Shown here: positions 8,072-16,551 of the stretch, one piece after another
Numbering within the stretch: position 1 is the first letter of the stretch
Layout of the letters: each line of letters begins with the position of its first letter
Assembly (NCBI GenBank): GCA_002313335.1
Contig: DCBC01000077.1
Coordinates: 2,219 to 19,437 of the forward strand
Source of the DNA: Porticoccaceae bacterium UBA1117
GTDB lineage: Bacteria > Pseudomonadota > Gammaproteobacteria > Pseudomonadales > Porticoccaceae
Direction of reading: 5' to 3'
DNA length: 17,219 nucleotides
Translations under genes and position numbers: made by a program
The notes under the pieces: generated by a model
Told to the model about the DNA's origin: nothing
Database searches by the model: none
What the model saw: only the letters and a program-made list of their open reading frames with translations

Positions 8072-8575
8072 TTACAGTTTTTTGTATTCACCACGGTAAA
8101 AAATTAGAGGCTCTGTGCCTGAGTCAACGAAATTACTCACTCTACCGACTAAAATAATATGATCTCCGCCATCATATTGATGCTCGGTATTGCATTCAAA
8201 ATAAGCGCTGCATTTAGAAAGAATAGGTACTCCGGCGGAATTCTCTAAACAATGAATCCCGGCAAATTTATCACCGCCGCTTTTGGCAAATTGGTCAGAG
8301 ATGGATTGTTGGTCTGCGCTTAATATATGAATGGCGTAGTGTTCTGCTTGAATGAAGTCGTCAAAGCAATTGGATGCCTTATCAATACTCCAAAGCACTA
8401 ATGCGGGGGTTAGGGAAACCGAATTGAAGCTATTTGCGGTCATGCCTACTCTTTGGCCATCTTTACCTATTGCCGTTACTACCGTGATGCCTGTAGCAAA
8501 GCTACCTAACGCATTACGCAGAGCCATAGGGTCTAGGCTAGATGTGGCATTGTCATGAATATTTTTGGCAGACAT
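8072..8575 (-). CDS. Flavin reductase-family protein (FMN-binding split barrel)
   Basis: The ATG at 8575 gives 167 residues; a TTG 12 nt further upstream (8587) is possible but has no better ribosome site. The pattern ALRNALGSFATGITVVTA, then VGMTANSFNSVSLTPALVLWSI, and finally GDHIILVGRV with LIFYRGEY, is that of the HpaC/RutF/HsaB group of small flavin reductases. These use NAD(P)H to reduce FMN or FAD, normally for a two-component monooxygenase. No monooxygenase gene is present within this window, so the partner must be elsewhere, or the protein acts alone or as a flavin carrier. It is convergent with the aldehyde dehydrogenase and followed at 151 nt or more by the dienoyl-CoA isomerase on the same strand, with no sign of an operon. 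Confidence 0.85.
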   Translation of the reverse strand: MSAKNIHDNATSSLDPMALRNALGSFATGITVVTAIGKDGQRVGMTANSFNSVSLTPALVLWSIDKASNCFDDFIQAEHYAIHILSADQQSISDQFAKSGGDKFAGIHCLENSAGVPILSKCSAYFECNTEHQYDGGDHIILVGRVSNFVDSGTEPLIFYRGEYKKL

Positions 8576-8640
8576 AAGTTTTGGCAACTGGTCGAGTCAA
8601 TTTCAGGTCGGCAATCATGGTTTCAATACGGTTTAGTTGC

Positions 8641-8680
8641 AAGGCATTTTATCCGGCAGAACAGGATTAAATGCCTTTTT
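8641..8680 (+). terminator. Hairpin with T-run, orphan on the + strand
   Basis: AAGGCATTTTATCC (8641-8654) pairs with GGATTAAATGCCTT (8664-8677) at 13 of 14 positions around a 9-nt loop, and the 3' arm runs into TTTTT (8676-8680). It has the form of a rho-independent terminator for + strand transcription. Both flanking genes, the flavin reductase and the dienoyl-CoA isomerase, lie on the - strand, so the transcript it would end is not evident. It may still act on the - strand after the isomerase, but there it lacks a U-tract. Confidence 0.5.
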
Positions 8681-8738
8681 ATCATTCATGGGTGACTTGC
8701 ACCCTCAAGTTTTTGAACCTTAATGAGCGCAGTGATAC

Positions 8739-9599
8739 TTATGCTTCCTCAACACGCGAAAAAGGTAATAAATCGTCAAATGTAGGCGTACGGTTTTCTT
8801 TGGCTGCACTCATCGCTTCTACGGTATCCTGATTTTGCAACATACCGCCTTGCCATGTCGCCATGTGATTTAGGCTGTCTGCAACGGAATGATCACGGCT
8901 AAAGTTGAGCATTTCTTTGACACCATTGACCGCCATTGGGCTGTGCTTAGCTATATTTCTAGCTAGCTGATGCGCGGCGGTGAGCATTTCGTCCTGCGAA
9001 TCATAGACAGTATTAACGAACCCACACCGTAGAGCTTCACCTGCGGCTAAATTCCTACTTGTATAGGCGAGTTCTCTGGCCAATCCGGAGGGCATTACAT
9101 GCAGAATTCTCTGCAATGTTCCAACATCTGCGGTAATGCCTAATTCGGTTTCCTTAATGTTAAAAAAGGCATTGCTAGTACAAAGCCTTATATCAGTAGC
9201 GCAAATCATATCGACTCCACCACCAATGCATGCACCTTGGACTGCGGAAATAATAGGCATTCGTGCTGTTTCCAGTGCGGTAAATACATCTTGAAGAGCC
9301 AAGATCCAGCGCCGCTGTTTTTCTGCAGCGCGAGCAGGCTCAATATTATTTTCAGTTGCCATACTCTCAAAGACTTGAAGATCCATTCCGGCAGTAAAGT
9401 GTTTGCCTGATGCAGAAAGAATAATGACTCTGACTGACCCCATATTGTCCAGGGCATCAATAATACCCGGCAGTTCACGCCAAAAGTCCGAATTCATGGC
9501 ATTGATTGCAGAAGGTCGGTTAAGTTTAACGTCTGCAATTTGATGGTCATCAATAGTAACTTGAAACGCTTTGAGATCAGAAAAGTCGGCAATATCCAT
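8739..9599 (-). CDS. Delta(3,5)-delta(2,4)-dienoyl-CoA isomerase (crotonase family)
   Basis: A 286-residue protein. It follows the eukaryotic ECH1 pattern closely: GKHFTAGMDLQVFES, then GACIGGGVDMICATDIRLC, then IKETELGITADVGTLQRI, and SRDHSVADSLNHMATWQGGM near the C terminus. In this family the Glu of the KE motif and the Asp of the ADVGTLQR motif, both present, shift the double bonds of 3,5-dienoyl-CoA, an intermediate in beta-oxidation of unsaturated fatty acids with odd-numbered double bonds. The second Glu of ordinary enoyl-CoA hydratases is replaced by Asp in GGGVD, as in ECH1. The gene stands alone, with no other beta-oxidation gene nearby. The ATG at 9599 has only a weak Shine-Dalgarno. 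Confidence 0.92.
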   Translation of the reverse strand: MDIADFSDLKAFQVTIDDHQIADVKLNRPSAINAMNSDFWRELPGIIDALDNMGSVRVIILSASGKHFTAGMDLQVFESMATENNIEPARAAEKQRRWILALQDVFTALETARMPIISAVQGACIGGGVDMICATDIRLCTSNAFFNIKETELGITADVGTLQRILHVMPSGLARELAYTSRNLAAGEALRCGFVNTVYDSQDEMLTAAHQLARNIAKHSPMAVNGVKEMLNFSRDHSVADSLNHMATWQGGMLQNQDTVEAMSAAKENRTPTFDDLLPFSRVEEA

Positions 9600-9903
9600 A
9601 ATTAATCGCTCTAATGCTGTTTTATTATAATTTCCAAAGATGTTACAACGATCTCAGAGAGCAATAAAGATAATTAGTGTTTGTAGACTTGATTAATTTA
9701 CTCACTGGTTTGGGCTGGTTTTACTCATAATTTTGGGCTGAGAAGACGTTTCTTTTGATTGATGGCAGATAAACTGCTAATTTTGATGACAATTAGTTGC
9801 TGATTAGAGGGTGCTGTGGCAAAATCCACGCCGTTCAGTGAGGTGGGGGCTTACCAACCCTTTTTTAGCCGTTTTGTTAGGTGCCTTTTGAACAAATCTC
9901 TAT
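9600..9903. other. Divergent intergenic region ahead of tRNA-Leu
   Basis: About 300 nt between the - strand isomerase and the + strand tRNA. No open frame worth calling was seen. It should hold the promoter of the tRNA-tig unit. The best pair I see is TTGCTG (9797-9802) with CAAAAT (9820-9825), 17 bp apart, which is weak. A 6-bp inverted repeat CTAATT/AATTAG (9777-9782 and 9791-9796) and a GTGG/CCAC stem near 9816-9829 are also present, neither clearly functional. Confidence 0.5.
9624..9629 (-). promoter_or_regulatory. Candidate -10 box for the dienoyl-CoA isomerase
   Basis: A perfect TATAAT lies on the - strand about 25 nt upstream of the ATG at 9599. The only -35-like hexamer, TTGTAA, is 13 bp further upstream, which is too close for a standard sigma70 promoter. 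The call rests on the -10 alone. Confidence 0.35.
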
Positions 9904-9988
<85 letters not shown>

Positions 9989-10018
9989 AATTTTAATGTC
10001 TTACCATGAGGATAGTCC

Positions 10019-11338
10019 ATGCAGGTGTCTATTGAGTCGAGCACAGGCCTAGAGCGTCAGCTGAAGATTGGTGTGCCTGCCGAAAAAATTGATCAAGAAG
10101 TCACGAACCGTCTACAAAAAGCGACGAAAACCGTTTCTATTAAGGGCTTTCGGAAGGGTAAGGTTCCTCTCAAAGTGGTCAAGCAGCACTATGGTAAAGG
10201 CGTTCGTCAAGAAGTTGTGGGTGAAATAGTCAACTCAAGCTTTTATGAAGCCATTCAACAGGAAGACCTCAAGCCTGTTGGTCAGCCTCAAATAAATGAT
10301 TTATCAGATAAAGAAGGCCAAGATCTTGAGTTTATGGCCGTTTTTGAAGTTTTTCCAGAAGTAACACTCAAGCCTCTAACGAAGGTTAAGCTTGATCGGC
10401 CAGTTTCTGAAGTAACTGATGCTGATGTTGAAAAAATGATCGAGCAGCTTCGAAATCAACAGTCGTCATTCAAAGTAGGAAAGAAAAAGGCCAAAGATGG
10501 TCATCAGGTAAATATTGACTACGTCGGTACCCGCGATGGCGAGGAGTTCGATGGTGGCAAGGCTGAAGGGCAGGACTTAGTATTAGGGTCTAATTCAATG
10601 ATTCCAGGTTTTGAGAAAGGACTTGAGGGGCTCTCTGCAGGTGATGAGACCGTACTAAAACTTTCTTTTCCTGATGATTATCAGGCTGAGGAGCTCAAAG
10701 GAGCCGCTGTTGAATTTGCGGTCAAGGTCAATTCTGTTGCGTCCAAAGCGCTTGCGAAGATGGATGATGAGTTTTTCAAGTTATTTGGCGTAGAGTCAGG
10801 CGGCGAAGCAAAATTCCGAGAAGATGTGCTTGATAATATGGAACGTGAATTGCGTAATGCGATCCGGACCAAAGTTAAGAACCGTGTGATGAATCAGTTA
10901 TTTGAGCTCAATTCGGTTGAACTACCGTCGGCGCTGGTCGCTAACGAAATTAATCAATTAAAGCAGCAGATGGTCCAACAGTTCGGCGGCGGCCAACAAA
11001 TTGACCTTAGTATGTTGCCTGATGAAATGTTTAAGGAAAAAGCTGAACGTCGTGCTGCCCTTGGTGTGATCGTGTCTGAGATTGTGAAAGTTGAAGAGCT
11101 GAGCCCAGACGAAGACCAGGTCAGAGCGCGAGTGGATGAGATTGCATCAACTTACGAGCAACCTAAAGAAGTTGTAGACTACTATTACAGCAAGCCTGAA
11201 CTTTTAAGTTCGGTTGAAGGCGTTGTTTTAGAAGATCAGGTAACTGAGCTAGTATTGGCGAAAGCAAAGATTAAAGAACAAACGCTTGCTTATGAAGATG
11301 CCATCAAGCCAGACCCAGAGCCGGGTTCTGAGGCGTAG
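10019..11338 (+). CDS. tig: Trigger factor, ribosome-associated chaperone and peptidyl-prolyl isomerase
   Basis: The protein has 439 residues (E. coli tig 432). The N-terminal ribosome-binding domain carries the signature GFRKGKVP (43-50) that docks on protein L23. The central FKBP-type domain (about 156-240) shows VNIDYVGTRDGEEFDGG and IPGFEKGLEGLSAGD. The helical C-terminal chaperone domain, rich in Glu and Lys, follows to the end. The start ATG is preceded by GAGGA with 6 nt spacing. It catches nascent chains at the ribosome exit tunnel. The tRNA-Leu gene lies 30 nt upstream without an obvious terminator between, and clpP follows on the same strand, the standard gammaproteobacterial order. 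Confidence 0.98.
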   Translation: MQVSIESSTGLERQLKIGVPAEKIDQEVTNRLQKATKTVSIKGFRKGKVPLKVVKQHYGKGVRQEVVGEIVNSSFYEAIQQEDLKPVGQPQINDLSDKEGQDLEFMAVFEVFPEVTLKPLTKVKLDRPVSEVTDADVEKMIEQLRNQQSSFKVGKKKAKDGHQVNIDYVGTRDGEEFDGGKAEGQDLVLGSNSMIPGFEKGLEGLSAGDETVLKLSFPDDYQAEELKGAAVEFAVKVNSVASKALAKMDDEFFKLFGVESGGEAKFREDVLDNMERELRNAIRTKVKNRVMNQLFELNSVELPSALVANEINQLKQQMVQQFGGGQQIDLSMLPDEMFKEKAERRAALGVIVSEIVKVEELSPDEDQVRARVDEIASTYEQPKEVVDYYYSKPELLSSVEGVVLEDQVTELVLAKAKIKEQTLAYEDAIKPDPEPGSEA

Positions 11339-11355
11339 TTCTTATTTTCAGCGCT

Positions 11356-11393
11356 CAGTGCTGGATGACTGGGTGCTTAGATCCAGCTTACTG
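11356..11393 (+). repeat. RNA hairpin between tig and clpP
   Basis: CAGT plus GCTGGAT (11356-11366) pairs with ATCCAGC (11381-11387), a TT bulge and ACTG (11390-11393), an 11-bp stem with a 14-nt loop. No T-run follows, so it is not a classical terminator. It could be a processing, stability or attenuation element between the two genes. Confidence 0.4.
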
Positions 11394-11448
11394 AAGACCA
11401 CCGTATATACTTCTGTAAGCTACCCACGATTAAATGAGCGAGGCAATA

Positions 11449-12084
11449 ATGAATTTTCAGCAGTTTGGTAATGGCCGAGGTGGATTGGACGTAGAGGCAA
11501 GTGGTCTTGTTCCTATGGTGGTCGAACAGACATCAAGAGGGGAGCGAGCATACGATATCTACTCGCGACTTCTCAAAGAACGCGTTATTTTTATGGTTGG
11601 GCAGGTCGAAGACCATATGGCCAACTTAATTGTGGCGCAAATGTTGTTCCTTGAATCCGAAAATCCCGATAAAGACATCCACCTGTACATTAACTCGCCG
11701 GGTGGTTCTGTCACTGCCGGGCTATCCATTTATGACACTATGCAGTTTATTAAGCCCGATGTGAGCACTATGTGCATCGGCCAGGCAGCCTCGATGGGCG
11801 CATTTTTGTTGGCAGCTGGCGCGCCAGAAAAGCGATTCTGTCTTCCCAATGCTCGGACTATGATTCATCAGCCAAGTGGTGGTGCACAGGGTCAGGCAAC
11901 AGATATTCATATCCAATCGCAGGAAATTCTAAAGATCAAAGCAAAGCTAAATAGTCTTATGGCTCATCATACTGGGCAATCTGTCGATAAAGTGACTGAA
12001 GATACTGAGCGCGATAACTTCATGAGTGCTGAAGAATCAAGAGATTATGGGCTTGTCGATCAGGTTCTAGACAAAAGAACATAG
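11449..12084 (+). CDS. clpP: ATP-dependent Clp protease proteolytic subunit
   Basis: A 211-residue serine protease if the ATG at 11449 is used. It is preferred over the in-frame ATG at 11434 because GCGAGG lies 5 nt upstream of it and nothing similar precedes the other. The catalytic triad is Ser115 in [11 protein letters not shown], His140 in MIHQPSGG and Asp189 in TERDNF, with spacing matching E. coli Clp[20 protein letters not shown] lies at the substrate-binding strand. The N-terminal propeptide ahead of LVPMVVEQ is short, as usual. ClpP forms the tetradecameric chamber that degrades substrates delivered by ClpX, the next gene at 71 nt. Confidence 0.98.
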   Translation: MNFQQFGNGRGGLDVEASGLVPMVVEQTSRGERAYDIYSRLLKERVIFMVGQVEDHMANLIVAQMLFLESENPDKDIHLYINSPGGSVTAGLSIYDTMQFIKPDVSTMCIGQAASMGAFLLAAGAPEKRFCLPNARTMIHQPSGGAQGQATDIHIQSQEILKIKAKLNSLMAHHTGQSVDKVTEDTERDNFMSAEESRDYGLVDQVLDKRT

Positions 12085-12155
12085 AGTCGGTAGTCTTCTA
12101 AAGAGTTTTGTAAATGGCAGTGCCTTAGGGTGTTGCTTTAAAGCAGGAGAAAGTA

Positions 12156-13448
12156 ATGAGTGATACTGGTAGCCTAGGAGATGGCGGAAAGCTTCTTTTT
12201 TGTTCCTTTTGTGGGAAAAATCAGAATGAAGTTCGTCGTTTAATTGCCGGCCCATCTGTTTATATTTGTGATGAATGCGTTGACCTATGTAACGATATAA
12301 TTTCAGAGGAATCACTGGCTGTTGAGTCCGAATCGACAGCGGAGAAACTCCCTGTACCCACAGAAATAAAAACTATTTTAGATGAGTATGTGATTGGTCA
12401 AGAGCGCGCGAAACGGATCCTCTCTGTTGCTGTCTACAATCATTATAAGCGTTTGCAGGTGAGCGAGCAGCCGAATGCTGAGAAGACTGATGTTGAGCTT
12501 GGGAAAAGTAATATTTTGCTGATTGGCCCCACTGGTAGTGGTAAAACTCTCCTAGCGGAGACTTTAGCGCGACTTCTGGATGTACCATTTACTATTGCAG
12601 ATGCTACGACGCTAACGGAAGCTGGTTATGTCGGTGAAGATGTTGAAAACATTATTCAGAAGCTACTACAAAAGTGTGATTATGACGTAGAAAAGGCTCA
12701 AAGAGGGATTGTCTACATCGACGAAATTGATAAGATTTCTCGTAAATCAGACAATCCGTCGATTACGCGCGATGTCTCTGGCGAAGGCGTCCAGCAGGCG
12801 TTATTGAAGCTAATCGAAGGAACTGTCGCGTCCGTGCCTCCACAGGGTGGTAGAAAGCACCCGCAGCAGGAGTTCCTGCAAGTTGATACATCTAATATAC
12901 TATTTGTATGCGGCGGTGCATTCTCAGGATTGGAAAAAGTGATTCGTGACCGATCCGAGAAGGGCGGCATTGGTTTCAGCGCTCAGGTAAATAGCAAGGA
13001 TTCTCAAAAGTCGATTGGCGAAACACTCCTTCAAGTAGAACCAAGTGACCTCATTGGTTATGGTTTGATTCCTGAATTCATTGGTCGTCTACCGGTGGTT
13101 GCTACGCTACAGGAGCTAGATCGTGAAGCGCTAGTCAATATCCTCGTCAAGCCGAAGAATGCTCTGTTGAAGCAATACCAGGCTCTTATGGCTATGGAGA
13201 ATGTTGAGTTGGACATTCGCAGTGATGCCTTGGAGGCGATTGCTGAGAAAGCGATAGATCGAAAGACCGGTGCGCGTGGACTACGTTCTATCTTGGAGAC
13301 TGTGCTGCTTGACACTATGTACAAAATCCCATCGGAGAGTAATGTGGTGAAAGTGGTGGTTGATGCTGCGGTAATAAATAGTGACAATGAACCTATGCTC
13401 GTTTACGAGCAGATTGAACCTAAAAAAGTCTCTTCTGACGAGGGCTAG
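12156..13448 (+). CDS. clpX: ATP-dependent Clp protease ATP-binding subunit ClpX
   Basis: A 430-residue AAA+ unfoldase with AGGAG 6 nt before its ATG. The N-terminal zinc-binding domain has Cys16, Cys19, Cys38 and Cys41. The ATPase module shows Walker A GPTGSGKT (124-131), the pore loop GYVGED (157-162) that grips substrate, Walker B IVYIDEID (185-192), the RKH loop (233-235) and the ClpP-docking IGF loop (272-274), plus sensor motifs GARGLRS. All key elements are intact and the length is normal. It unfolds tagged proteins and feeds them to ClpP, encoded just upstream. A 12-bp perfect palindrome TGCTTTAAAGCA (12134-12145) abuts its ribosome site, of uncertain meaning. Confidence 0.98.
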   Translation: MSDTGSLGDGGKLLFCSFCGKNQNEVRRLIAGPSVYICDECVDLCNDIISEESLAVESESTAEKLPVPTEIKTILDEYVIGQERAKRILSVAVYNHYKRLQVSEQPNAEKTDVELGKSNILLIGPTGSGKTLLAETLARLLDVPFTIADATTLTEAGYVGEDVENIIQKLLQKCDYDVEKAQRGIVYIDEIDKISRKSDNPSITRDVSGEGVQQALLKLIEGTVASVPPQGGRKHPQQEFLQVDTSNILFVCGGAFSGLEKVIRDRSEKGGIGFSAQVNSKDSQKSIGETLLQVEPSDLIGYGLIPEFIGRLPVVATLQELDREALVNILVKPKNALLKQYQALMAMENVELDIRSDALEAIAEKAIDRKTGARGLRSILETVLLDTMYKIPSESNVVKVVVDAAVINSDNEPMLVYEQIEPKKVSSDEG

Positions 13449-13450
13449 AA

Positions 13451-13475
13451 AAGGGCGACGAAAGTCGCCTTTTTT
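13451..13475 (+). terminator. Rho-independent terminator after clpX
   Basis: GGCGAC (13454-13459), loop GAAA, GTCGCC (13464-13469), extended by AA/TT pairs and followed by TTTTTT. A textbook hairpin 3 nt after the clpX stop, ending the clp unit and separating it from lon. Confidence 0.92.
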
Positions 13476-13526
13476 GTGTCTGTTACTAATACTTAAATAA
13501 TTTTTATAGTGTTACTGAAATTCCTA

Positions 13527-13556
13527 TTGTTATTTCGGTTTTTGTCCCAATATATA
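13527..13556 (+). promoter_or_regulatory. Candidate lon promoter
   Basis: TTGTTA (13527-13532) and TATATA (13551-13556), 18 bp apart, form a reasonable sigma70-like pair. They lie behind the clpX terminator and leave a leader of about 50 nt before the preferred lon ATG. I looked for a heat-shock sigma32 pair, but CTGAAA and CCCAATAT here are 25 bp apart, too far. Confidence 0.4.
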
Positions 13557-13614
13557 AATCATGGGTCGCTATTTGAATATGGCGGCAAGGAAGCACTTAA
13601 ACACCGAGGTAATA

Positions 13615-16029
13615 ATGGTTCTATCAACCCCCGAGTCCAAGCAAACAAGCTACCCACTCTTGCCACTACGCGATGTTGTGGTCTATCCGCACATGGTGAT
13701 ACCGCTGTTTGTAGGTAGAGAGAAGTCAATTGTTGCCTTAGAGTCTGCCATGGAAGGTGAAAAACAAATTATTCTGGTTGCTCAAAGAGATCATCTAGAA
13801 GACGATCCGGGGGTTGCTGATATTTATGAAGTGGGAACCTTAGCGACAATTCTACAAATGCTGAAACTGCCAGATGGCACGCTTAAAGTATTGGTAGAGG
13901 GACTTTATAGAGTTCGTATTGAGGCCCCGTTTGACGATAAAACATTTATGCGCGCGACTGCGGCAGAGCTCAATGGCAAAGATCTTTTAGAAGAAGAAAC
14001 CGAAGCGCTGGTGCGTTCGACAACCGGTTTGTTTGAGCAGTATGTGAACCTTAGTAAGAAAATCCCACCTGAAGTAATAGCCACGGTTAGTGGAATAGAA
14101 GACGCGAACAGACTCGCTGATACGATTGCATCTCATATGACTCTCTCTCTCGAGCAAAAGCAGGAGGTGCTAGAGATAGCGGATTTGACTTTGCGACTTG
14201 AGCACCTGATGGGTTTAATGGAGGCAGAAATTGATCTATTCCAGATTGAGCAGCGGATTCGTGGGCGCGTTAAAAAGCAAATGGAGAAAAGCCAGCGCGA
14301 GTATTACCTGAACGAACAGATGAAGGCTGTTCAGAAGGAATTAGGAGATCTAGATGAGGGACTGTCCGAACTGGACCAACTTGAGAATAAAGTTAAGCTT
14401 GCTGGTATGCCAAAAGCTGCCTTAGAAAAGGCTCAGTCTGAACTAGGGAAGTTAAAAATGATGTCGCCGATGTCCGCTGAGGCGTCTGTGCTGAGAAATT
14501 ATATTGATTGGATGATAAGCGTTCCTTGGAAAAAGCGAACGCGCGTAAAGCATGATCTTGTGAATGCAGAGAATACTTTAAACGAAGACCATCATGGGCT
14601 TGATGAAGTTAAAGAAAGAATTCTTGAGTTTCTCGCGGTACAAAAGCGGGTAAAAAAGCTAAAGGGCCCAGTGCTTTGTTTGGTGGGGCCCCCGGGGGTT
14701 GGGAAAACGTCTCTAGGAGAATCGATAGCTCGCGCTACTGGCCGAAAGTTTATACGAATGAGTCTGGGTGGTGTTCGAGATGAAGCTGAGATAAGAGGGC
14801 ATCGCCGGACTTATATAGGCTCTCTGCCGGGAAAATTGATTCAGAAGCTCTCTAAGGTTGGCGCTAAAAATCCATTATTCCTGCTTGATGAAATTGACAA
14901 GATGGGGATGGACCAACGAGGAGACCCTGCGTCAGCACTTCTGGAAGTTCTAGATCCGGAACAAAATCATACATTTAATGATCACTATTTAGAGGTTGAT
15001 TACGATCTCTCAGAAGTTATGTTCATTTGTACGGCTAACTCAATGAATATCCCTGCGCCTTTGTTAGACCGGATGGAAGTGATCCGAATTCCAGGATATA
15101 CGGAAGATGAGAAGGTAAAGATAGCGGAAAAATACTTAGTGCCCAAGCAGTTAGAGGCCAATGGTTTAAAGCCTGATGAGCTGGAAATTAGTGAAGATGC
15201 TATCAAGGATACTATTCGTTATTACACTAGAGAAGCGGGTGTGAGAGGGTTAGAGAGAGATATTGCGAAGATCTGTCGTAAAACGGTGACCAAACATGTT
15301 CGTTTTAATGAGACTAACGCGGAACATATTGGTTCTAGTGAGCTAGAAGAAGCGTTAGGCGTGCGCAAATTCGATTATGGTCGAGCCGAAGTTGAGAATC
15401 AAATTGGACAGGTAACGGGTCTAGCATGGACTCAAGTGGGTGGAGAATTACTAACGATAGAGACCTCAGCAATTCCGGGCTCAGGTAAAGTAATCAAGAC
15501 GGGTTCTCTTGGCGATGTAATGCAGGAGTCGATTCAAGCAGCTTTGACAGTGGTTCGAAGTCGAGCGCAACTATTGGGCATTCGTCGAGACTTTTATCAA
15601 GAAAATGACTTACACATCCATGTTCCTGAAGGAGCTACACCCAAAGACGGGCCGTCCGCTGGTGTCGGTATGTGCACGGCTCTAGTCTCGGTTCTTACCA
15701 ATATTGCTGTCAAAGCTGATGTCGCTATGACCGGTGAAATAACGTTGCGTGGACAGGTATTAAAGATTGGCGGGTTAAAAGAAAAACTGCTCGCTGCCCA
15801 TCGCGGTGGTATCAAGACCGTTATTATTCCGCATGATAATGCCAGTGATTTGAAAGAAATTCCTGACAATATCAAGGCCGACTTAAACATATGCCCGGTT
15901 AAATGGATAGACGAGGTTTTAGCGATTGCTTTGGACGAAAAGCCAGAGCCCCTTAGTCAATCAGATTTTATTAAGGCAAGTTCATCTAAATCGGATGTGG
16001 AGGTCAATCAGAGGGCTAGTACGCACTAG
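13615..16029 (+). CDS. lon: ATP-dependent protease Lon
   Basis: An 804-residue protein from the ATG at 13615, which has GAGG 5 nt upstream. The frame extends to an ATG at 13561, but that lies at the candidate transcription start and lacks a ribosome site. The order is an N-terminal substrate-binding domain (YPLLPLRDVVVYPHMVIPLF), a coiled middle, the AAA+ module with Walker A GPPGVGKT (358-365) and Walker B LFLLDEID (421-428), and the protease domain. The catalytic dyad is Ser681 in PKDGPSAGVG and Lys724 in LKEKLLAAH, spaced 43 residues as in E. coli Lon. It degrades misfolded and regulatory proteins. The C-terminal tail past about residue 780 is hydrophilic and slightly longer than in E. coli. 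Confidence 0.98.
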   Translation: MVLSTPESKQTSYPLLPLRDVVVYPHMVIPLFVGREKSIVALESAMEGEKQIILVAQRDHLEDDPGVADIYEVGTLATILQMLKLPDGTLKVLVEGLYRVRIEAPFDDKTFMRATAAELNGKDLLEEETEALVRSTTGLFEQYVNLSKKIPPEVIATVSGIEDANRLADTIASHMTLSLEQKQEVLEIADLTLRLEHLMGLMEAEIDLFQIEQRIRGRVKKQMEKSQREYYLNEQMKAVQKELGDLDEGLSELDQLENKVKLAGMPKAALEKAQSELGKLKMMSPMSAEASVLRNYIDWMISVPWKKRTRVKHDLVNAENTLNEDHHGLDEVKERILEFLAVQKRVKKLKGPVLCLVGPPGVGKTSLGESIARATGRKFIRMSLGGVRDEAEIRGHRRTYIGSLPGKLIQKLSKVGAKNPLFLLDEIDKMGMDQRGDPASALLEVLDPEQNHTFNDHYLEVDYDLSEVMFICTANSMNIPAPLLDRMEVIRIPGYTEDEKVKIAEKYLVPKQLEANGLKPDELEISEDAIKDTIRYYTREAGVRGLERDIAKICRKTVTKHVRFNETNAEHIGSSELEEALGVRKFDYGRAEVENQIGQVTGLAWTQVGGELLTIETSAIPGSGKVIKTGSLGDVMQESIQAALTVVRSRAQLLGIRRDFYQENDLHIHVPEGATPKDGPSAGVGMCTALVSVLTNIAVKADVAMTGEITLRGQVLKIGGLKEKLLAAHRGGIKTVIIPHDNASDLKEIPDNIKADLNICPVKWIDEVLAIALDEKPEPLSQSDFIKASSSKSDVEVNQRASTH

Positions 16030-16064
16030 GTTTAAACTATTTTGGTCTATTTTAAAGAGACTGC

Positions 16065-16094
16065 TTGACCGCATGCGGCCGCTATTGGTATAAA
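16065..16094 (+). promoter_or_regulatory. Strong predicted hupB promoter
   Basis: TTGACC (16065-16070) and TATAAA (16089-16094) with an 18-bp spacer match the sigma70 consensus at 5 of 6 positions each. It lies between the lon stop and hupB and would give a leader of about 90 nt. The spacer is GC-rich, containing a perfect palindrome CCGCATGCGG (16069-16078) overlapping the -35 and a second one, GCGGCCGC (16075-16082). Confidence 0.7.
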
Positions 16095-16193
16095 GGGTCT
16101 AGGGACTGCATGTTTACTTGAATTAGGTGTTATCAAAGGGAACTGAAGCGCCTTTATTGTATTTAAATTACTTCCAAAAAAAAGGGGAATACC

Positions 16194-16466
16194 GTGAATA
16201 AATCTGATTTAATTGATGCTATCGCTGCAGGCGCAGACATTTCTAAAGCTTCTGCTGGGCGCGCACTAGATTCTGCAATTGAAGGAATCACTGGCGCACT
16301 GAAAAATGGTGACCAGGTGTCTTTAGTTGGTTTTGGAACATACTCAGTTAAGCATCGTGCAGCACGTGCTGGACGAAATCCTCAAACTGGTGCTGAAATC
16401 CAGATTAAGGCAGCTAATGTTCCTAGCTTCAAAGCTGGTAAGGCATTGAAAGACGCAGTAAATTAA
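16194..16466 (+). CDS. hupB: DNA-binding protein HU-beta
   Basis: A 90-residue histone-like protein with a GTG start behind an AAGGGG site. It begins [19 protein letters not shown], followed by [23 protein letters not shown] (about 44-66), whose RNPQTG loop places the DNA-intercalating Pro63, and ends [12 protein letters not shown]. These features and the length are those of HU, which bends and compacts DNA as a dimer. The position between lon and ppiD is the standard location of hupB in gammaproteobacteria, which favours HU-beta over HU-alpha or IHF. It has its own promoter and terminator. Confidence 0.97.
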   Translation: MNKSDLIDAIAAGADISKASAGRALDSAIEGITGALKNGDQVSLVGFGTYSVKHRAARAGRNPQTGAEIQIKAANVPSFKAGKALKDAVN

Positions 16467-16507
16467 TAATTGACTGGGGAATCCTAATGGATTTTCTCGG
16501 ACTTTAG

Positions 16508-16533
16508 AGGCGCATCTTTGATGCGCCTTTTTT
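16508..16533 (+). terminator. Rho-independent terminator after hupB
   Basis: AGGCGCATC (16508-16516) pairs perfectly with GATGCGCCT (16520-16528) around a TTT loop, followed by TTTTT. It ends hupB and lies just before ppiD. Confidence 0.93.
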
Positions 16534-16551
16534 ACGATTAGGGAAGATAGA

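Noticed and set aside
8690..8714. Small stems GGGTG/CACCC and ACTTG/CAAGT followed by T's as a terminator
   Set aside because: The stems are only 5 bp, overlap each other and exclude one another, and no gene on that strand needs them.
12134..12145. Perfect palindrome TGCTTTAAAGCA before clpX
   Set aside because: As RNA it cannot form a useful hairpin without a loop, it is short and AT-centred, and chance is a fair explanation.
13515..13553. Sigma32 heat-shock promoter for lon
   Set aside because: The CTGAAA and CCCAATAT elements are 25 bp apart, while sigma32 promoters need about 13-15 bp.
13561..13614. Possible 18-residue N-terminal extension of Lon
   Set aside because: No ribosome site at 13561, the candidate transcription start lies there, and the protein from 13615 matches the known Lon start well with a good GAGG site.
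16075..16082. GCGGCCGC taken as a cloning scar (rare-cutter site)
   Set aside because: The surrounding sequence is natural, with no vector sequence and intact gene order on both sides.
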